From the NCBI GenBank assembly GCA_039096225.1, contig JBBPEB010000029.1, positions 868,001-932,000 of the forward strand: DNA of 64,000 nt, in the 5' to 3' direction. The notes under the pieces are model-generated. The model worked only from the letters and a program-made list of their open reading frames with translations, made no database searches and was not told the origin of the DNA. Position numbers and translations under genes: made by a program. The DNA is from Blastocystis sp. Blastoise (taxonomy: Eukaryota; Sar; Bigyra; Opalinata; Blastocystidae). Positions 15,413 through 29,176 of the stretch are shown in pieces. Numbering within the stretch: position 1 is the first letter of the stretch; each line of letters opens with the position of its first letter.

Positions 15413-16465
15413 GGATTGTGAATTCAAATAGATATACTTTACGAAAAATCAATAAGAACTTGATGAAAAAGTTAAAGAATATATTACACAATTATAAAAT
15501 AGTAATAACCACGGTAATTCTTTTTTTTTTTGAAAAGAAGAATCCAGGGGTAAATTTATGTTATACGGGGTACTAATGGGTTAAAAATGTAAATACCCCC
15601 ATGAGTATTGTCTGAATTATTCTTATTTTTGTTTTTTTACTTAAAAAATCTCTAAAATGATTTTCATGAAAGAAAAGAAAGGTATTGGATGTTTATTCAT
15701 GATACTGTTCTCATTTCTTCGGTTTCTACATGACATAATGAAACTAGAAATAAATGAATAATTATCATATATTAGAAACAGTTAAAGCATTTGAGATTTC
15801 ATTTTAACATATTGAACTATGGAGAGAATCATCTATTTATCTAATTAAATTATTTAGAGAAATAAAACTCATGAATTGTTTTTTGTTTTTATGATATTTA
15901 TTGATTATAGAATGTATATACTTATTCTATTAGTAGTATTTGATCACTTGAGACTAGTAATATATATATATCTTTTATTTTTTGATTAAAAAATCATTAA
16001 AAACATAAAAAAAAATGAAATAATTATGCTAATGTTGATGTGTCTTTTTCATTTTTTGAAAGATATAGGGTCATTTTTATTCAATTTAAATCCTTTTTAA
16101 ATCTATGGATAATGGTGTCTAATAGCATATTTATAATCAAAAAGGTTTATTTATTGATTATCGATAATATAATAGAAAAACAATTAAAAGGCAAACAAAA
16201 AAAGAGATTCAATAATAAAGTTATAAACATAAAAAACTATATAGCTAAACAAAAAATAAATCAAAAAATAAAGAATATATATATATGAATAAATATATGA
16301 ATACAATTGAAATAGAACTATAGAGAATCACAAGTAAAGAAAAAATAAAATAAAGAAATAAAAAAATATATTATTAAAAAAGTATTCCAATAGTAATAAA
16401 TGAATACATAATATATATTGATTATTGTTTACATATATAATACTATATATATATATGATTATTGT
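15413..16465. other. Intergenic spacer
   Basis: Contains the motif ATAACCACGGTAAT at 15505-15518, close to the upstream end of the small membrane protein gene. A frame at 16040-16288 is Lys/Ile/Asn low complexity and not supported as a gene. Confidence 0.55.
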
Positions 16466-17835
16466 TTACATATAACGAGCACTAGACATTTTATCTGGGT
16501 CATAATTTTGAACACTAGATTGAGTCATACCACTTGTTTCTAAGGATTCATTTCGTTCTTTCTCTTCTATATCCTCTTTAAATACTAATAATCTCTATAT
16601 ATAATATATATATATTTTTAAGAATATGTATATATATTAAATAGTTATATAAACATATAAATATTAATAATAATAGTTCTCTATGTATCTTTATTTATAT
16701 ATATAAATAAATATATACCTTCTTACGTTCTGGTTGTTCCATAACAACACGTGTTTTCATTGGATATTCAAATATTCGTTTCTTAAATATAAGCATACAT
16801 GCTAAATCAAAAATAGATGTGAATAAGAATAAACTAGAACCTAAAGGGCCTAAACTACTTGCCATGACTAATAATCCCCAAGGACTATAAAATATTCATG
16901 ATTATAATATATATATAATAGTTATATGCTATTTTATTATAGATGATATGATAAGATGTATTAAAGAAATTATTGAATTGAATAGTAAATAGAATAAAAA
17001 TTGAATAAATAGAATAAATAGAATAATAAAAGAATAATAGAATAAAAATAAAATAAATAAAATAAATAGAATAAAAATAAAATAAAAATAGAATAATAAA
17101 AGAATAAATAGAATAAAAATAGAATAAATAAAATAATTGAATAAAAATAAAATAAGCACAAAAACCATAATCATATTATTCATATATATACGCATTTCGG
17201 ACAGCATTTCTATAGGGTCCAGATATACGACCATCGTTTGTTAATATTTCCAACTTCATTAAACGTTTTCCTAAGGATCTAGTTTTTTCTTCAAATAATG
17301 AATCACGAATTAGCATGGATAATCCTAAATACATAGCTCCCATAACAAATCCTAAGCCGGGGTCATTCAATTCCAAAGTAGCTATTTGTGTAACAGCAGC
17401 ACCAACACCTAATTACATAAAAACATAAATAAAAATGCTTCTAGTGAATGATATTCATAAAAATAAAATACCTAAACTGATAGATGTATCAATTAGACCA
17501 GCAGTGAATCTTCTCCATAAAGGAGCATAAGGAATCACATTATCTAATGCATAAACAATTTCTAAAGTCTTTTTATTCTGATAATAAACTTTTCCATCTG
17601 CATTTTTCATTTGAATCCAAGTACGATCATATGCTAAAATAGATTTTTTAGGAGCTTGTGGAGTCGGTACTGCTTTTGTTTTTGTGTCTGATGTCTTTTT
17701 CTCTTCATTACTCACAACAGGTTTAACTTCCTCAGAAAAATAACGACGACAAGACTCACTAATGGAAGGAAACACTCTTACTACATTTCTTCCTGGCAAA
17801 ACATAGCGTATATTCGTAAGTAGAAGTCTTTGCAT
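16466..17835 (-). CDS. RDD-family membrane protein, probably mitochondrial
   Basis: The N-terminus MQRLLLTNIRYVLPGRNVVRVF...SCRRYFSEE is Arg/hydroxyl-rich without acidic residues, as in a mitochondrial presequence. A WW-like segment follows (TWIQMKNADGKVYYQ). Then comes the RDD domain: LWRRFTAGLIDTSIS with the Arg and Asp of the first helix, a central hydrophobic segment, KTRSLGKRLMKLEILTNDG and RNAVRNA, then a last hydrophobic segment and a charged tail ending DPDKMSSARYM. Introns are GT-AG; the one at about 16890-17197 consists of TTTATTCTATTTTTATT-like repeats. Function of the family is poorly known (transport or ion exchange has been proposed in bacteria). A word AATCGCGGGAAT lies about 100 bp upstream (17935-17946). 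Confidence 0.75.
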
Positions 17836-18513
17836 GTATCTGTTTCTATCTTTACAGGATTACTTTGAACAACAATCAACTTTGAAGATAGTTGTTCTTT
17901 TTTTAATTTTTTTTCCAAAAACAAAGCTTATGAAAATCGCGGGAATAAAAATATTAAAAGCGAATAATACTATAAAACAACGGTTTTTAAAAATTATGTT
18001 TTTTACATTATACAAGGTTCTAAAGTTAACTAGAGAGCTTCAAATGCAATTAAATATTCGAAACAGATGTAATGAGAAAGCATCTACAAAATAGTTTAAT
18101 TTACTGTGTTTCAGAATTCAAAAATTCTATAATTTGTATTTGGTTGATCATATATTGATAATATTCTGACTTCTCTAAAACTTATCTATCTAAAAAATAT
18201 CTTTAAAAAGCAAAAGTATTTGTTTATGAGTGAATGAAACCATCATCAAATACAGTTCATTCTTTATGTCAATGCATTCTTCACCTTATTTACTATTATT
18301 TATTCGAAATCAAATACGAATGAGATACTCATAATAGAAAATACTATTGAAAAATGTTAAAAATACAGAAAAAATTAACGAGAAAAATGAAACGACTACG
18401 AGTTTAAAATGAAAAAGAAACATGGAAAAATCAAAAGTGACATTTCATTGAACAGATATATTCTGTTGATTTCTCTGGAGATAGAGTATTCATTTTTCTT
18501 CAGTATCTAACAA
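17836..18513. promoter_or_regulatory. Divergent intergenic region
   Basis: Separates the RDD gene (-) from the kinase gene (+). AATCGCGGGAAT at 17935-17946 is the only G+C-rich word. An 86-codon frame at 17834-18094 overlaps it, but has no recognisable domain and I do not call it. Confidence 0.5.
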
Positions 18514-20102
18514 ATGGCTTCTAATTGGGATGATTGGGATGACCAATCTCAAAAGACTTCAAACTCTGATGACTTTTTTGACGATTGGACCTCTGGCTCT
18601 AACAAAGCCAGAAAACCTACTCGTAAACAAAGTTTTACTGATACTTGGGGTGATGATGATTCTAATGATGCGTCCAAGAACAGCAATTCTTTAGATGATT
18701 GGGATGAACAACCAAAGAAAACTACGAAGAAAGCCGATGTTTTTGAAGATGACTGGGATTCTCCTTCTCAACATGTTAATGAACCAACTTTTGAAGATGA
18801 CTGGGATACTCCTACTCAACCAAAGAAACAACAACCTAAAGGTAATTTTTAAAAAAAATATATATATATATATTTTTATAGATGATTTTGATGATGAGCC
18901 AGTGAAGAGATCTCCTAAGACAAGTATATACTATTATAAAATATTATTGCCAACCTAATTATTACTTTTCTTTTTTATAATAATAATTATTCAATGAATA
19001 ACAATAGCATCTCCTGCAACAAAATCCTCTCCAACAGCCCATACTGTACGTAAAGTGAGTAGAATTCAAGCTAAGACTACAGGTATATTTATTTATGTGT
19101 TTTTATTATTATGTTTTAGTATTATTTGTATTTTTTTATTTATTTTATTTATTTTATTTTATTTGAAAGAATCACAATTTGTCGTGTTTTTCAATAAATT
19201 TTTCTCGTTTTTTTGTGCTATTATTTTTCGTTTTTCTTTTTTAGTAATTTTATTTCCAATGAATAATTTTTGTATCTATTTTATTTCTATGCTTTAAGAC
19301 TTCTTTTCATTTTATATTACAAATTTTTGTCGTGTTTGAATATAGAATATTAGAATATGAATTCATGATTTTATATACTATCTATAGAGACTGTAAAGAA
19401 ACCAAAACCTACTCTTGCTGAAATGGAAACAGTATATATTTTTTTTATGTTGTTCTATATAATAATGAGTAATAATTATATATAAATCTATAGCAAAAGT
19501 ACAATATTCGTTCTAAAAAGGGTCGTATCACTCATAAAGAAGGTGAGGAAGACATTCAAACTCATGATCAAGATGCTTCTAGAAGTTCGAAGAAGCCTGC
19601 TGCACGTGACGATTGGAGTGATGGTGATGACGATGCATTTGTCACCACTAAAAAGCCTGTGACTTCCATGAATACAAACGATTTATTTGATGATGATTGG
19701 TCTCAACCCTCTCAAACTGCTTCCAATTCCCGCGGGACTAAGAAGATTTCTCCAAATTCTCATAAATCTGCTGTTAAAGAAGATAGTGACGATAGTTGGG
19801 ACACAAAGAGTGATAACGACGATTTTGATTGGGACAAAGAAGTGACACACAAACCCGTATCGGAACAGAGTACAACAAATGATGAATGGAATACAAATAG
19901 CTCTTCTTATTATAATAATAATAATAATAATAATACTTCTCGTAAGAATAAAGTAGGTTTAATGGATGTATTCTCAAAAACTATTGAAAATCCCGCGGAT
20001 ATTAAGAGAAATCTTTATAGTATGATTTCAGAGACTTTTTATTTATTATATATATTCATGATTATTTATTGTTGTTATTCTTTAATTTATATGAATTGAA
20101 CT

Positions 20103-20133
<31 letters not shown>

Positions 20134-21085
20134 GCTGCTGGTAAAGTCTTATTTGATTCAAAAGATGGTTTATTCACGGGACTGAGTAATTGGGTTAGTA
20201 ATGCTGTTCAAAGTATATCGACTGAGGGACCTCTCATGATTCATGGACAACCTTATGCTATTAAGGTATATATATATATAGTAGGAGAAGGAGTATTATA
20301 GTGATTAGTATTATTATCATTATTATGTATATTATCATTGTTACGTATATTGATTGTATTTTTTATTGAGTAGTATTATTATATTTATTATATTTTATTA
20401 TATTTATTATATTTATTATATATCTTTACATATAAATATATATAGAAGAAGTTAGGTGAAGGTGGTTTTGGTAGTGTTTATTTAGTGTATAAACATACTG
20501 AAAATGATTTCAGCTTTAATATGAATGAGAATAAAGAGTATTTCGCTTTGAAAAAGATGATTGGTAGTAATCAAGAGACAATTCGTGATATTGAAAAAGA
20601 AATTAAAGTATTAAAAGATTGTAAACATCCTAATATTCTTCCACTTATTGATTGTGATAAACAGGTCAATCAAGATGGTATTCCTGAATATTATTTATTG
20701 ACTCCTTATTATGCTAATGATACTGTTTGGAGTATTATTGAGTATTATAATAAAGAATATACAAAGATTTGGCCATTCACAGAAAAACGATGTCTTACTA
20801 TTTTCAAAGATATTTGCTTAGCTACTCAAGTATATATATATATATATATATATATGATCATTTAGTATGGTTTTTTATTCATATAATTATATATAATTAT
20901 ATATATATAGCATATGCACGCAAAGGGTTGGTGTCATAGAGATATAAAGCCTCATAACGTGATGTTATATAATGATGAGAAAGGAAGGGAACGCGCTGTT
21001 TTAATTGACTTAGGAAGTGCTCAGCCGATTCACATTGAAGTGAAAGATAGAAGAGAAGCTAATGATCTTAAAGTATTATTATTAA

Positions 21086-21167
<82 letters not shown>

Positions 21168-21173
21168 GTTATT

Positions 21174-21266
<93 letters not shown>

Positions 21267-21372
21267 ATATTATATAGGAGAAATGTGAGAAGTATTGTAG
21301 TGCTGCATATCGTGCTCCGGAATTATATGATCCCATGAAGGGCATGGTCTTGATATATATATAATACATCTA

Positions 21373-21403
<31 letters not shown>

Positions 21404-21853
21404 CTAACATATCTAACATATCTAACATATCTAATATATCTAATATATATATATAGTGGATGGTTGTGTTGATATATGGTCTCTCGGGTGTACCCTCTAT
21501 GCTATGGCCTTTGGTATGTCACCTTTTGAATCACCTATCGAAGGTATATATATATATATATATACTTATTATTATTATATTACTTTCTCTATTATTTATA
21601 TCTCTTTATATTATATATTACCTCTATACATACATATATTAACTATTCTATATATATATATATAGGTGTAATGACTCTTGCTATATTAGATGGTAAAGTA
21701 ACTTTCCCTGCTAATAATACTTATCATTGTTGTACTTATTCTAAACCATTCTGTAAGTTTATTAAAATGATGTTAAATCCAGAATATAAAGAAAGAATTG
21801 ATATTGAAGATATTCTTGAAAAAACTGATTTACTTCTAGAACGATGCAATTAA
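18514..21853 (+). CDS. NAK-family Ser/Thr kinase (STK16/GAK-like) with long DDWD-repeat N-terminus
   Basis: The N-terminal region of about 330 residues is acidic and carries repeated W-D motifs (NWDDWDD, FFDDWTS, LDDWDEQ, FEDDWD twice, FDDDWSQ), resembling short clathrin-adaptor or coat-binding peptides; that parallel is inference. The catalytic domain follows in frame: glycine loop LGEGGFGSVYLV, Lys in YFALKK, HRDIKPHN, IDLGSAQP in place of DFG (as in STK16), SAAYRAPELY and DIWSLGCTLYAM. It ends DLLLERCN-stop. The two parts are linked through ADIKRNLYTAGKVLFDS with exons in matching phase (junction near 20021/20133), which argues for one gene. Introns include a (TTA)n stretch (21074-21276) and an intron at 21342-21456 best read as GC-AG. 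NAK kinases act in membrane trafficking. Confidence 0.8.
21074..21263. repeat. (TTA)n microsatellite intron
   Basis: About 60 ATT/TTA units interrupt the kinase domain between NDLK and EKCEKYCSAAYRAPE. The ends are GTATTA...TATATAG, and splicing preserves frame. Confidence 0.85.
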
Positions 21854-22685
21854 ATAGATTTCTTATTCATACTATTATTTTTTTTTCTATAATACTTATA
21901 TACAAGATTTGTTTAAATGTATATATATATTATTACTCTATAACATATAGAATTCTATTTTCATTTTGTGTGTCTACATTATTAAAATCAAATTTGTTCT
22001 TTTTTTATTGGTTTTTCTCACTATTATTATTTGTTTTTCTTTTTTTACATTATAATACTTGAATGACATTCAATTTGTTTATATATATATATTGTTTGTT
22101 TTTCATTTCTTTCATAGTACTATCATCTTTTTTATATTATCTCTGTTTTGTTCGTTCTAGATCAAATATATTGTTTTCAACATAGTATTATTGAAAAACA
22201 AGAGAATATTATCAATTTAAAAGTTTACTTTTTATTTATAATATTTAAATCATAGATGATGAGAATTAGCGAAGATTTTCCAGATTATAAGCTAATTACT
22301 CTCCTTTCTATAGTTTTAGTCAAATAAGGTTATGTGCATAGTCCTTAGATTATTTATATTATTAACTATACATGTTCATGAAGAAAAGTAACCAAATAGA
22401 ATGATAGTAAGTAAATACTTTCATAGAAACGTTTCCATAATAATAGATTCATATATATGAGATGAGTCGATTATATAATAATAAAGATTTTGAAGTATAA
22501 ATAAATAAATCAAAAGAAAAGGAAAGATTCTTTTTTATGAAAATAAAATCAGAAAGAATCAGAAAACGAATGACGCACAATTCCAGATCGGACAACAAAT
22601 AAAAAAATCAAAGGATTCAACCAAATTTTGTGTTGGTTTGCTTTACCCTGAAAGCTTAGTTGATTTATTTTGTTGTAGATAATAT
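21854..22685. other. Intergenic between tandem plus-strand genes
   Basis: T-rich 3' flank of the kinase gene followed by upstream DNA of the phosphofructokinase gene. The small frame at 21844-22062 is hydrophobic low complexity and rejected. Confidence 0.55.
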
Positions 22686-25114
22686 ATGGCTGATAGAAAG
22701 GAGTTAAATATAAGAAAATATACTGTTGTACCTAACATTCATTTGAATGAAGTTCGTATGATTGAGGTTCCTCACATGAAAGATCGTGTCGTCATTACCG
22801 ATCAAAACCGTGATGATCCTCACCTCGTTAATAAGAGAATGTTTACTGGACCAGAAGGAACCAGTTACTATAACGATTATCAAACTGATTATTCTTGTAT
22901 TCTTGCTGATATTGTCCGAAAACCTAATGATAAGCCTTATATTACTGCATATGTGAGAGGTGGTCCTCGTTCTAAGCTTTGGTTCAATCCTAAGAAATCC
23001 AACGCTGTCATTGTTACTTGTGGTGGTTTATGTCCTGGTTTAAATAATGTCATTCGTGAAGTTACTTGTTCTTTGTATGTTTTATAATGTAATTAAGCAT
23101 TTTTGGCTTATTATACTATTTAAAATTTTAATATTATTAATTATAATTTCTTATAGAATAGAAAATTATGGTGTTGAACATGTTTATGGTATTTATGAAG
23201 GTTATTCTGGTTTTGAAAAAGCTCTTAGTGACCCTAGTTATATGGTTGATTTAACATTACAATTCATTGCTACTATTCACCATGAAGGTGGGTCTATTTT
23301 AAAGTCATCTAGGTATATGTTTTTTGTATTTATTATATTTATATTTATTATATTTATATTTATTATTAATAATATATACATTATATATATAATATATCCT
23401 ACCTATTTTTATTAATAAATAGAGGTGGTTTTAATGCTGATAAGATTATAGAATGGTGCTTAAAGTATAATGTAAATATGATATATGTTATTGGTGGTGA
23501 TGGTACTCATAGAGGAGCTACAGTTCTTTTCGAAGAAATTGAAAAACGAGTATGTTTATGTTTCTTTTTTCTTTCTTTTTTTTTTTTTTTTTTTTTAATT
23601 ATTCAATTTATTTTATATTTATTATGTTTTGAATGTTATTTAATTATTATTTATGATTATGTTATAATTTAGAATTGTTCTTAACACTATATATATATAG
23701 AATTTGAACATAGCTGTTGCCGGTATTCCAAAGACCATTGATAATGATATCGCTATGGTCGATCGATCTTTCGGTTTTGATACTGCTGTTCAGGAGTCCC
23801 TTCATGCTATTCATAGTGCTTGGGTTGAAGCTACTTGTGCTCCTAATGGCATTGGACTTGTCAAATTGATGGGTAGAGATGCTGGTTTTATTGCAGGTAT
23901 ATAATATAATTATTACTATATATATTAGTATGGCTATGTTTATGTGATTATTATATTTATTAACTATTGATGAAATTAACTTACTATTATTTATACAGCA
24001 TTCGCTACTATTTCTTCTCACGATGTCGACTTATGTCTTATTCCTGAAGTATATTATATATATTATATTTATTGTTATTATATTTCTTATTATTATATTT
24101 ATTATATTTATATATAGGTACCAGTAGTATTTGATGATCCTGAATTCCCTGAATATAGTATAATTCCTTATATTGAGTCTATTCTTAAACTGAAAAAACA
24201 CTGTGTTATTGTTGTTTCTGAAGGAGTTCAAATTCAAGGCGTTCAAGGAAGTGTATATAGATTATTTTTATTATTATATTTATTATGTTTATTATTATGT
24301 TTATTATTATGTTTATTATTATGTTTATTATTATGTTTATTATTATTATTATATTATTATTATTATGTTTTATTATTATTATTATGTTTATTATGTTTAT
24401 TATGTTTACTATTATTATAAAAATGAGTTCAAGTTACTAATATAATTAGTATTAGCATGTATAAAATGATCTGATCTATTATTATTATTATATTATATTA
24501 TACTATATATATTATATATGATTCTGTAGGGTACTGATGAATCAGGTAATAAGAGATATGCTGATGTAGGTAAATTCCTTAAGGATTATTTAACAAGTAC
24601 ATTTGCTGAAAGAGGTAACCCTGTGTCTGTTAAATATATTGATCCTTCTTATATGATTCGAACGTATATATATATATATTCTTATTCATCTTATTCTTCA
24701 TTTTTATTATATTATAACTCTATATATGATTATATATATAGTACTCCTGCTAATGCCTTTGATAGTCAGCAATGTCTGATTTTGGCTGAAAATGTTGTTC
24801 ATGGTGTTATGGCTGGTATATATATCATTATATATATATATATATAATTCTATTCATATTACTCTTTAGGTTATACGGGTTTTACTGTTGGTTTATGTAA
24901 TAATAGAACTGTATATATACCTATTGAAATGTTAACTGATAATTCTCCTCGTTATCTCTATCCTTTTGGAAGAACCTATGAACGTGTTGTAAATATTACA
25001 AATCAACCTGATTTCAGCCAATATATGAAGATTCAGATGGATAGAAAAGCCAAACTCGCTGCTGAAAAAGTAGATGAAAAACCTGCTGAAAAAGTAGATG
25101 AACCTAAAGCTTAA
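22686..25114 (+). CDS. 6-phosphofructokinase, ATP-type of the plant/trypanosomatid clade
   Basis: Phosphorylates fructose 6-phosphate at C1 in glycolysis. Key segments: [15 protein letters not shown], the GGDGTHRGA loop, PKTIDND with catalytic Asp, [25 protein letters not shown], and [10 protein letters not shown] near the end. The Gly in GGDGT is typical of ATP-using enzymes, while the Lys of PKTIDND is shared by the plant/trypanosomatid clade and PPi enzymes. I therefore favour ATP as donor but cannot exclude PPi. About 450 residues, one catalytic domain, with a Lys/Glu-rich C-terminus containing a repeated EKVDE. All eight introns can be read GT-AG with in-phase joins. No targeting signal is evident, so cytosolic. 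The UDP-sugar pyrophosphorylase gene follows on the same strand 0.8 kb downstream. Confidence 0.9.
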
Positions 25115-25940
25115 AGAGAAGAATAACAATTATATTTCTTAATGAATATATTTATATTTTCTTTATTTCTTATAAATTATATTTATTTGTTGCATTACTG
25201 TACTATATGAATATATATTTTGTTTTTAATGTTGTTTCAAACATTCCTTGTATATCTTTTGTTCAAATATCTTTGATTACTCTATGATTTATTATGGAAC
25301 AAAGAATAATATTCTATTATTCATATTTAACGGAAAAAACGATATTGAAACTAATATTTATTTTCATCATCACTAAGACTAATATATTAAATTCATTTAT
25401 ATAATTAGTACTACAAAAACAAACAAGAATCTCACTCATTTTCTATCCTAAAAAAGAAAATGTAAATTACTTTATGAAGCTCCCACAAAAATTGATCTAA
25501 TCCCATGAAGTGTATTCTTTTTAACTTTTATTCATCATTAAAAAATATATTCGCATAAAATCAACAACATAGATCCTTTTCATTTGATTTATTATTTATA
25601 GAAAAGAAAAACAATGATGACGCAACAGTGTATTGAATGACATATAAGTGTCATTCAGACATAACTTCGAAATTATTGGTTAATTAAACTATAGACTAAT
25701 CACAAAGTTAAATATGTATGACGCTATCATGTATCATTAACAGAAAAAGAAAACCGATAGTGATGAAAAATAATCGTGGAACTATTAGGGAAATTCCGTA
25801 AGAAAATCGAAAGTTTTACGATTACCCTTATTATGTCCCAATTATCTCAGCCTTTTATGTGGAACGAAGCAAATACACTCCAGATTGTTTTCTAGAAATC
25901 TCTTATTTAAGATTTATTGTTGCCTATAAAATTTATTACA
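25115..25940. other. Intergenic
   Basis: 3' flank of the phosphofructokinase gene and promoter of the next gene. No gene seen. A degenerate inverted pair of GGGAAATTCC type is present near 25789-25797. Confidence 0.5.
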
Positions 25941-27837
25941 ATGAGTACATTCAATTTAGAACAAGTGTATGTTTCTTTATTTATATTATAAAAATCTGTT
26001 TAGAATAGCTAATTTGACTGAAGAAGAAAAAGTCGGTTATAAGACTGTTTGTGATTGCCATCAAGAAGATGTCCTTAAGTCCTTAAAGAGCGAAGAAGGT
26101 ATTTTTTTTTATTTGTTGTCATTATTTTCATGATTCCTTCTTTTATGTTTAATTTTTTTTTGAAATATTATATTAATTATTTGTTCATAGCTGTCCATAC
26201 CTTCATTACTGAATGTCAAAATGTCAGTAAGACTTATCCTGGTGGATTAAAGGCTTATGTTGATAAATACTATACTTTGATTGATAACACAATGAAAGGT
26301 GTTAATCCTTTAAAGGGATATCGTCCTGAATTACCTGTTGGTAAGAATTTAGAATTTGGTACTCCTGAATTTATTGAAATGGAAAAGATTGGTTTAGAAG
26401 AACTTCAATATACTTGTTTTGTAATTGTTGCTGGTGGCTTAGGTGAACGTTTAGGATATCCTAGTATTAAAATTTCTTTACCTTCTGAAACTACTACAAA
26501 TACTAATTTCATTAATCTCCTTATTGAAAATATCAAACATATTACTGTATGCGATGTTTTTATATATTTTATTATGTTTATTTATTTTATGTTTATATTA
26601 TTTATATTATGTTTATTATTATGTTTATTATTATTATTATTATTATATAGGAGAAATATGGAAAGAATATTCCTCTTGCTATTATGACTTCCAATCAAAC
26701 CTATGAACCTACAGTAGAATTATTAGAAAGTCATAATTATTATGGTATGAAAAAGGAGAATGTATCTATTATGAAACAAGATAATGTCCCTGCTATTAAG
26801 GATAAAGAAGGTCACGTGGCTGTTACTGATGACGGACATATCGTCACTAAACCTCATGGTCATGGTGATGTCCATCTTTTACTTAATCAATGGAATCTCC
26901 CTCAGAAATGGGTAGATAATGGAATGAAATGGGTTGTGTTCTGTCAAGATACGAATGGTCCCGGTTTCCACTGTTTCCCCTCTTTAGTAGGTGTGTCACA
27001 AGCTCTTGATTTAGATTATAACTCTATGACTGTCCTTAGAAAACCAGGTGAAAAAGTATAGTTAATATATATTATATATATTAGAAATCTATTATAGATT
27101 CTTAACTATTATTCTATTCAGTTTATTGTTATCATTATTATTATTTTATAATTTTTATGATTATTATTATTTATATTGCCTATTTGTTTTCTTCTTTTAA
27201 TTATCTAATAATATATATATATGTATATGTATATAGGTAGGTGCTATATCCCATTTAGTGAATCCAGAGACGGGTGATAATTTCACTTGTAACATTGAAT
27301 ATAATCAATTAAATAGCGTTTTAAAGGACTCCGGAATGGGAGGAGATATTGCTGGACCCAATGGATATTCTAAGTATATATATATAATTATTATAAGAAG
27401 AAGAATATGTTATTGTTATATTATATTCTTAATTTATAATATTCTATAAAATAGTTAATAATAAAATTATCTTCTTTTTTTTCTATTCATGATATATTAT
27501 TAATTGATATAATATATATATATATAGTTATCCTGGTAATATTAACTTATTATGTATCCGTTTATCTACTTATGTTGATATCCTTAAGGCTTCTCAAGGC
27601 ATTGTACCTGAATTTATTAACCCTAAATTCGATAAAGTCAATCCTAGTTTATTCACTTCTCCTACTCGTCTTGAATGCATGATGCAAGATTTCCCTCGTT
27701 TATTAGCTGGTAGTAATCATAATAATGTTGGTTTTGTTTCTTTACCTCGTTGGTATTGTTTCAGTGCTGTTAAGAATGATATTACTAAGGCTGAAATTCA
27801 AGCTGCTGGTACTGGCTATCCTGAATCTGCTTATTCT

Positions 27838-27921
<84 letters not shown>

Positions 27922-28640
27922 AGAAGAAGATATGTATAGAATGTATCGTCATATTATCCGTTCTGCTGGCGTTAAGATCGATATGGACGAATCACGTGAT
28001 CAAGAACTCGTTGGATTTGATGGTCTCCCTCAAATGCCTATTACTGTTATTCATCCTTCTTGTGGTATATATAGACATTCTATTACATTATATATTATTG
28101 ATTCTATATTATTGATTATAGTTTTTACTATATTTATAATAATATAACTATATTATAATAATATAACTATATTTATAATAATATAACTATATTTATAATA
28201 ATATAACTATATTTATAATAATATAATTACATTTATTATACATATAGGTGTAACTGCTGCTCAACTTCAAAGCCATTTTGGAAAGAATGTTGAAATTTCA
28301 AAGAAATCATGTGTTGTCTTTGATGCTCCTGATGTTTATGTTGAAAACTTCAAATTTGATGGTTATGTTGTTATTAAAGGCGTCAAAGGTGCTAAAATTA
28401 CCTTAAAGGATGGTGAAATTAAGAATGCTGGTGCTATTTTCAGAACTATTAAAGAAGAAGAAAAGTCTTCTCTTCCTCTTGGAGTCGTTATTAGAAAGTA
28501 TATTTCTTTAGTTACTTTTTTTTCTAATATTTAATCATTTTAATAATAAATATTATTATGTATATAGTTATGTATTAGAATCTAAGGAATGCCGTGAAAT
28601 TATCTGCAATGAACCCGGTGATTATGTTTTCTCCAATTAA
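25941..28640 (+). CDS. UDP-sugar pyrophosphorylase (USP)
   Basis: Catalyses sugar 1-phosphate + UTP to UDP-sugar + PPi with broad sugar specificity; salvage of galactose, glucuronate, xylose or arabinose for glycans. Evidence: nucleotide-binding VAGGLGERLGYPSIKISLP, which matches USP better than UGP1 or UAP; MTSNQTYEPTVELL; GHGDVHLLL; CQDTNGPGFHC; NIEYNQL; MQDFPRLL; a C-terminal beta-helix segment (VVIKGVKGAKITLKDG). Roughly 600 residues, the family length. The start MSTFNLEQV at 25941 is followed immediately by a short intron, then ANLTEEEKV. All introns are GT-AG; one is a pure (TA)n run (27840-27919). The next is a degenerate 21-nt tandem repeat (28138-28225). Ends at GDYVFSN-stop. Confidence 0.92.
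27840..27920 (+). repeat. (TA)n intron
   Basis: The intron between AYSG and EEDMYR is essentially GT(AT)nAG, about 80 nt, with no other sequence. Many introns in the window follow this plan. Confidence 0.9.
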
Positions 28641-29102
28641 ATATATTATTAAACTTTCTTTTTATATCTATTAATTTTCATTTTCTTTACAATATTTTTT
28701 TGAATCTAATAAAAATGTTTTGTTCAAATTTAGAAATAATAAAATAAAATTGAAAATAAAAAATATTTCACTAAATAAATGATATTTTGGGTTTTGTATT
28801 TTTTTTTGAAAGGATTTAGAAGATGTATAAAATTCTAGAAAATGTCGTGTTGTAATATTTGTGTATCCTGTAGTGTATTTATATAATTATTATAGAAAAA
28901 TAAACGTTTTGTGATTGGGTAATGGTTTATTTTTTGTGGTTTTAAAGCTCTGCTATATATATTATATTTATATATGCTTATTCTGATAATACAAAACATC
29001 CTTTTTACATATATAATGGTTTTAAATCTATAAAATACTTAAACTATTGTTAATGTAAGGAGAATAATACTCAAATGACCTTGTTGAAATAAAATATCAA
29101 CA
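28641..29102. other. Intergenic upstream of tRNA
   Basis: AT-rich; the 3' flank of the pyrophosphorylase gene. No coding signal. Confidence 0.5.
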
Positions 29103-29176
29103 GCTCGCATAGCTCAGTCGGTCAGAGCACCGTGCTAATAACGCGGGGGTCGCCGGTTCGATCCCGGTTGTGAGCA
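29103..29176 (+). tRNA. tRNA-Ile, anticodon AAU
   Basis: All arms fold. The acceptor GCTCGCA pairs with TGTGAGC, allowing one G-T wobble, and the discriminator is A. D-arm GCTC/GAGC. Anticodon arm CCGTG-CTAATAA-CGCGG, with anticodon AAT flanked by T and A. T-arm GCCGG-TTCGATC-CCGGT. It has no intron and no encoded CCA. The internal promoter boxes (TAGCTCAGTCGG and GGTTCGATCCC) are intact, and a TTTT terminator lies at 29181-29184. It is the most G+C-rich stretch in its neighbourhood. Confidence 0.95.

Noticed and set aside
17834-18094. 86-codon plus-strand frame next to the RDD gene
   Set aside because: Lies in a divergent promoter, has Lys/Ile/Phe-rich composition like the background and no recognised domain.
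20100-20140. Split of the kinase gene into two genes at the (TA)n run
   Set aside because: The exon phases match across the run (NLYT-AGKVLF), and no stop plus new start is required, so one gene is the simpler reading.
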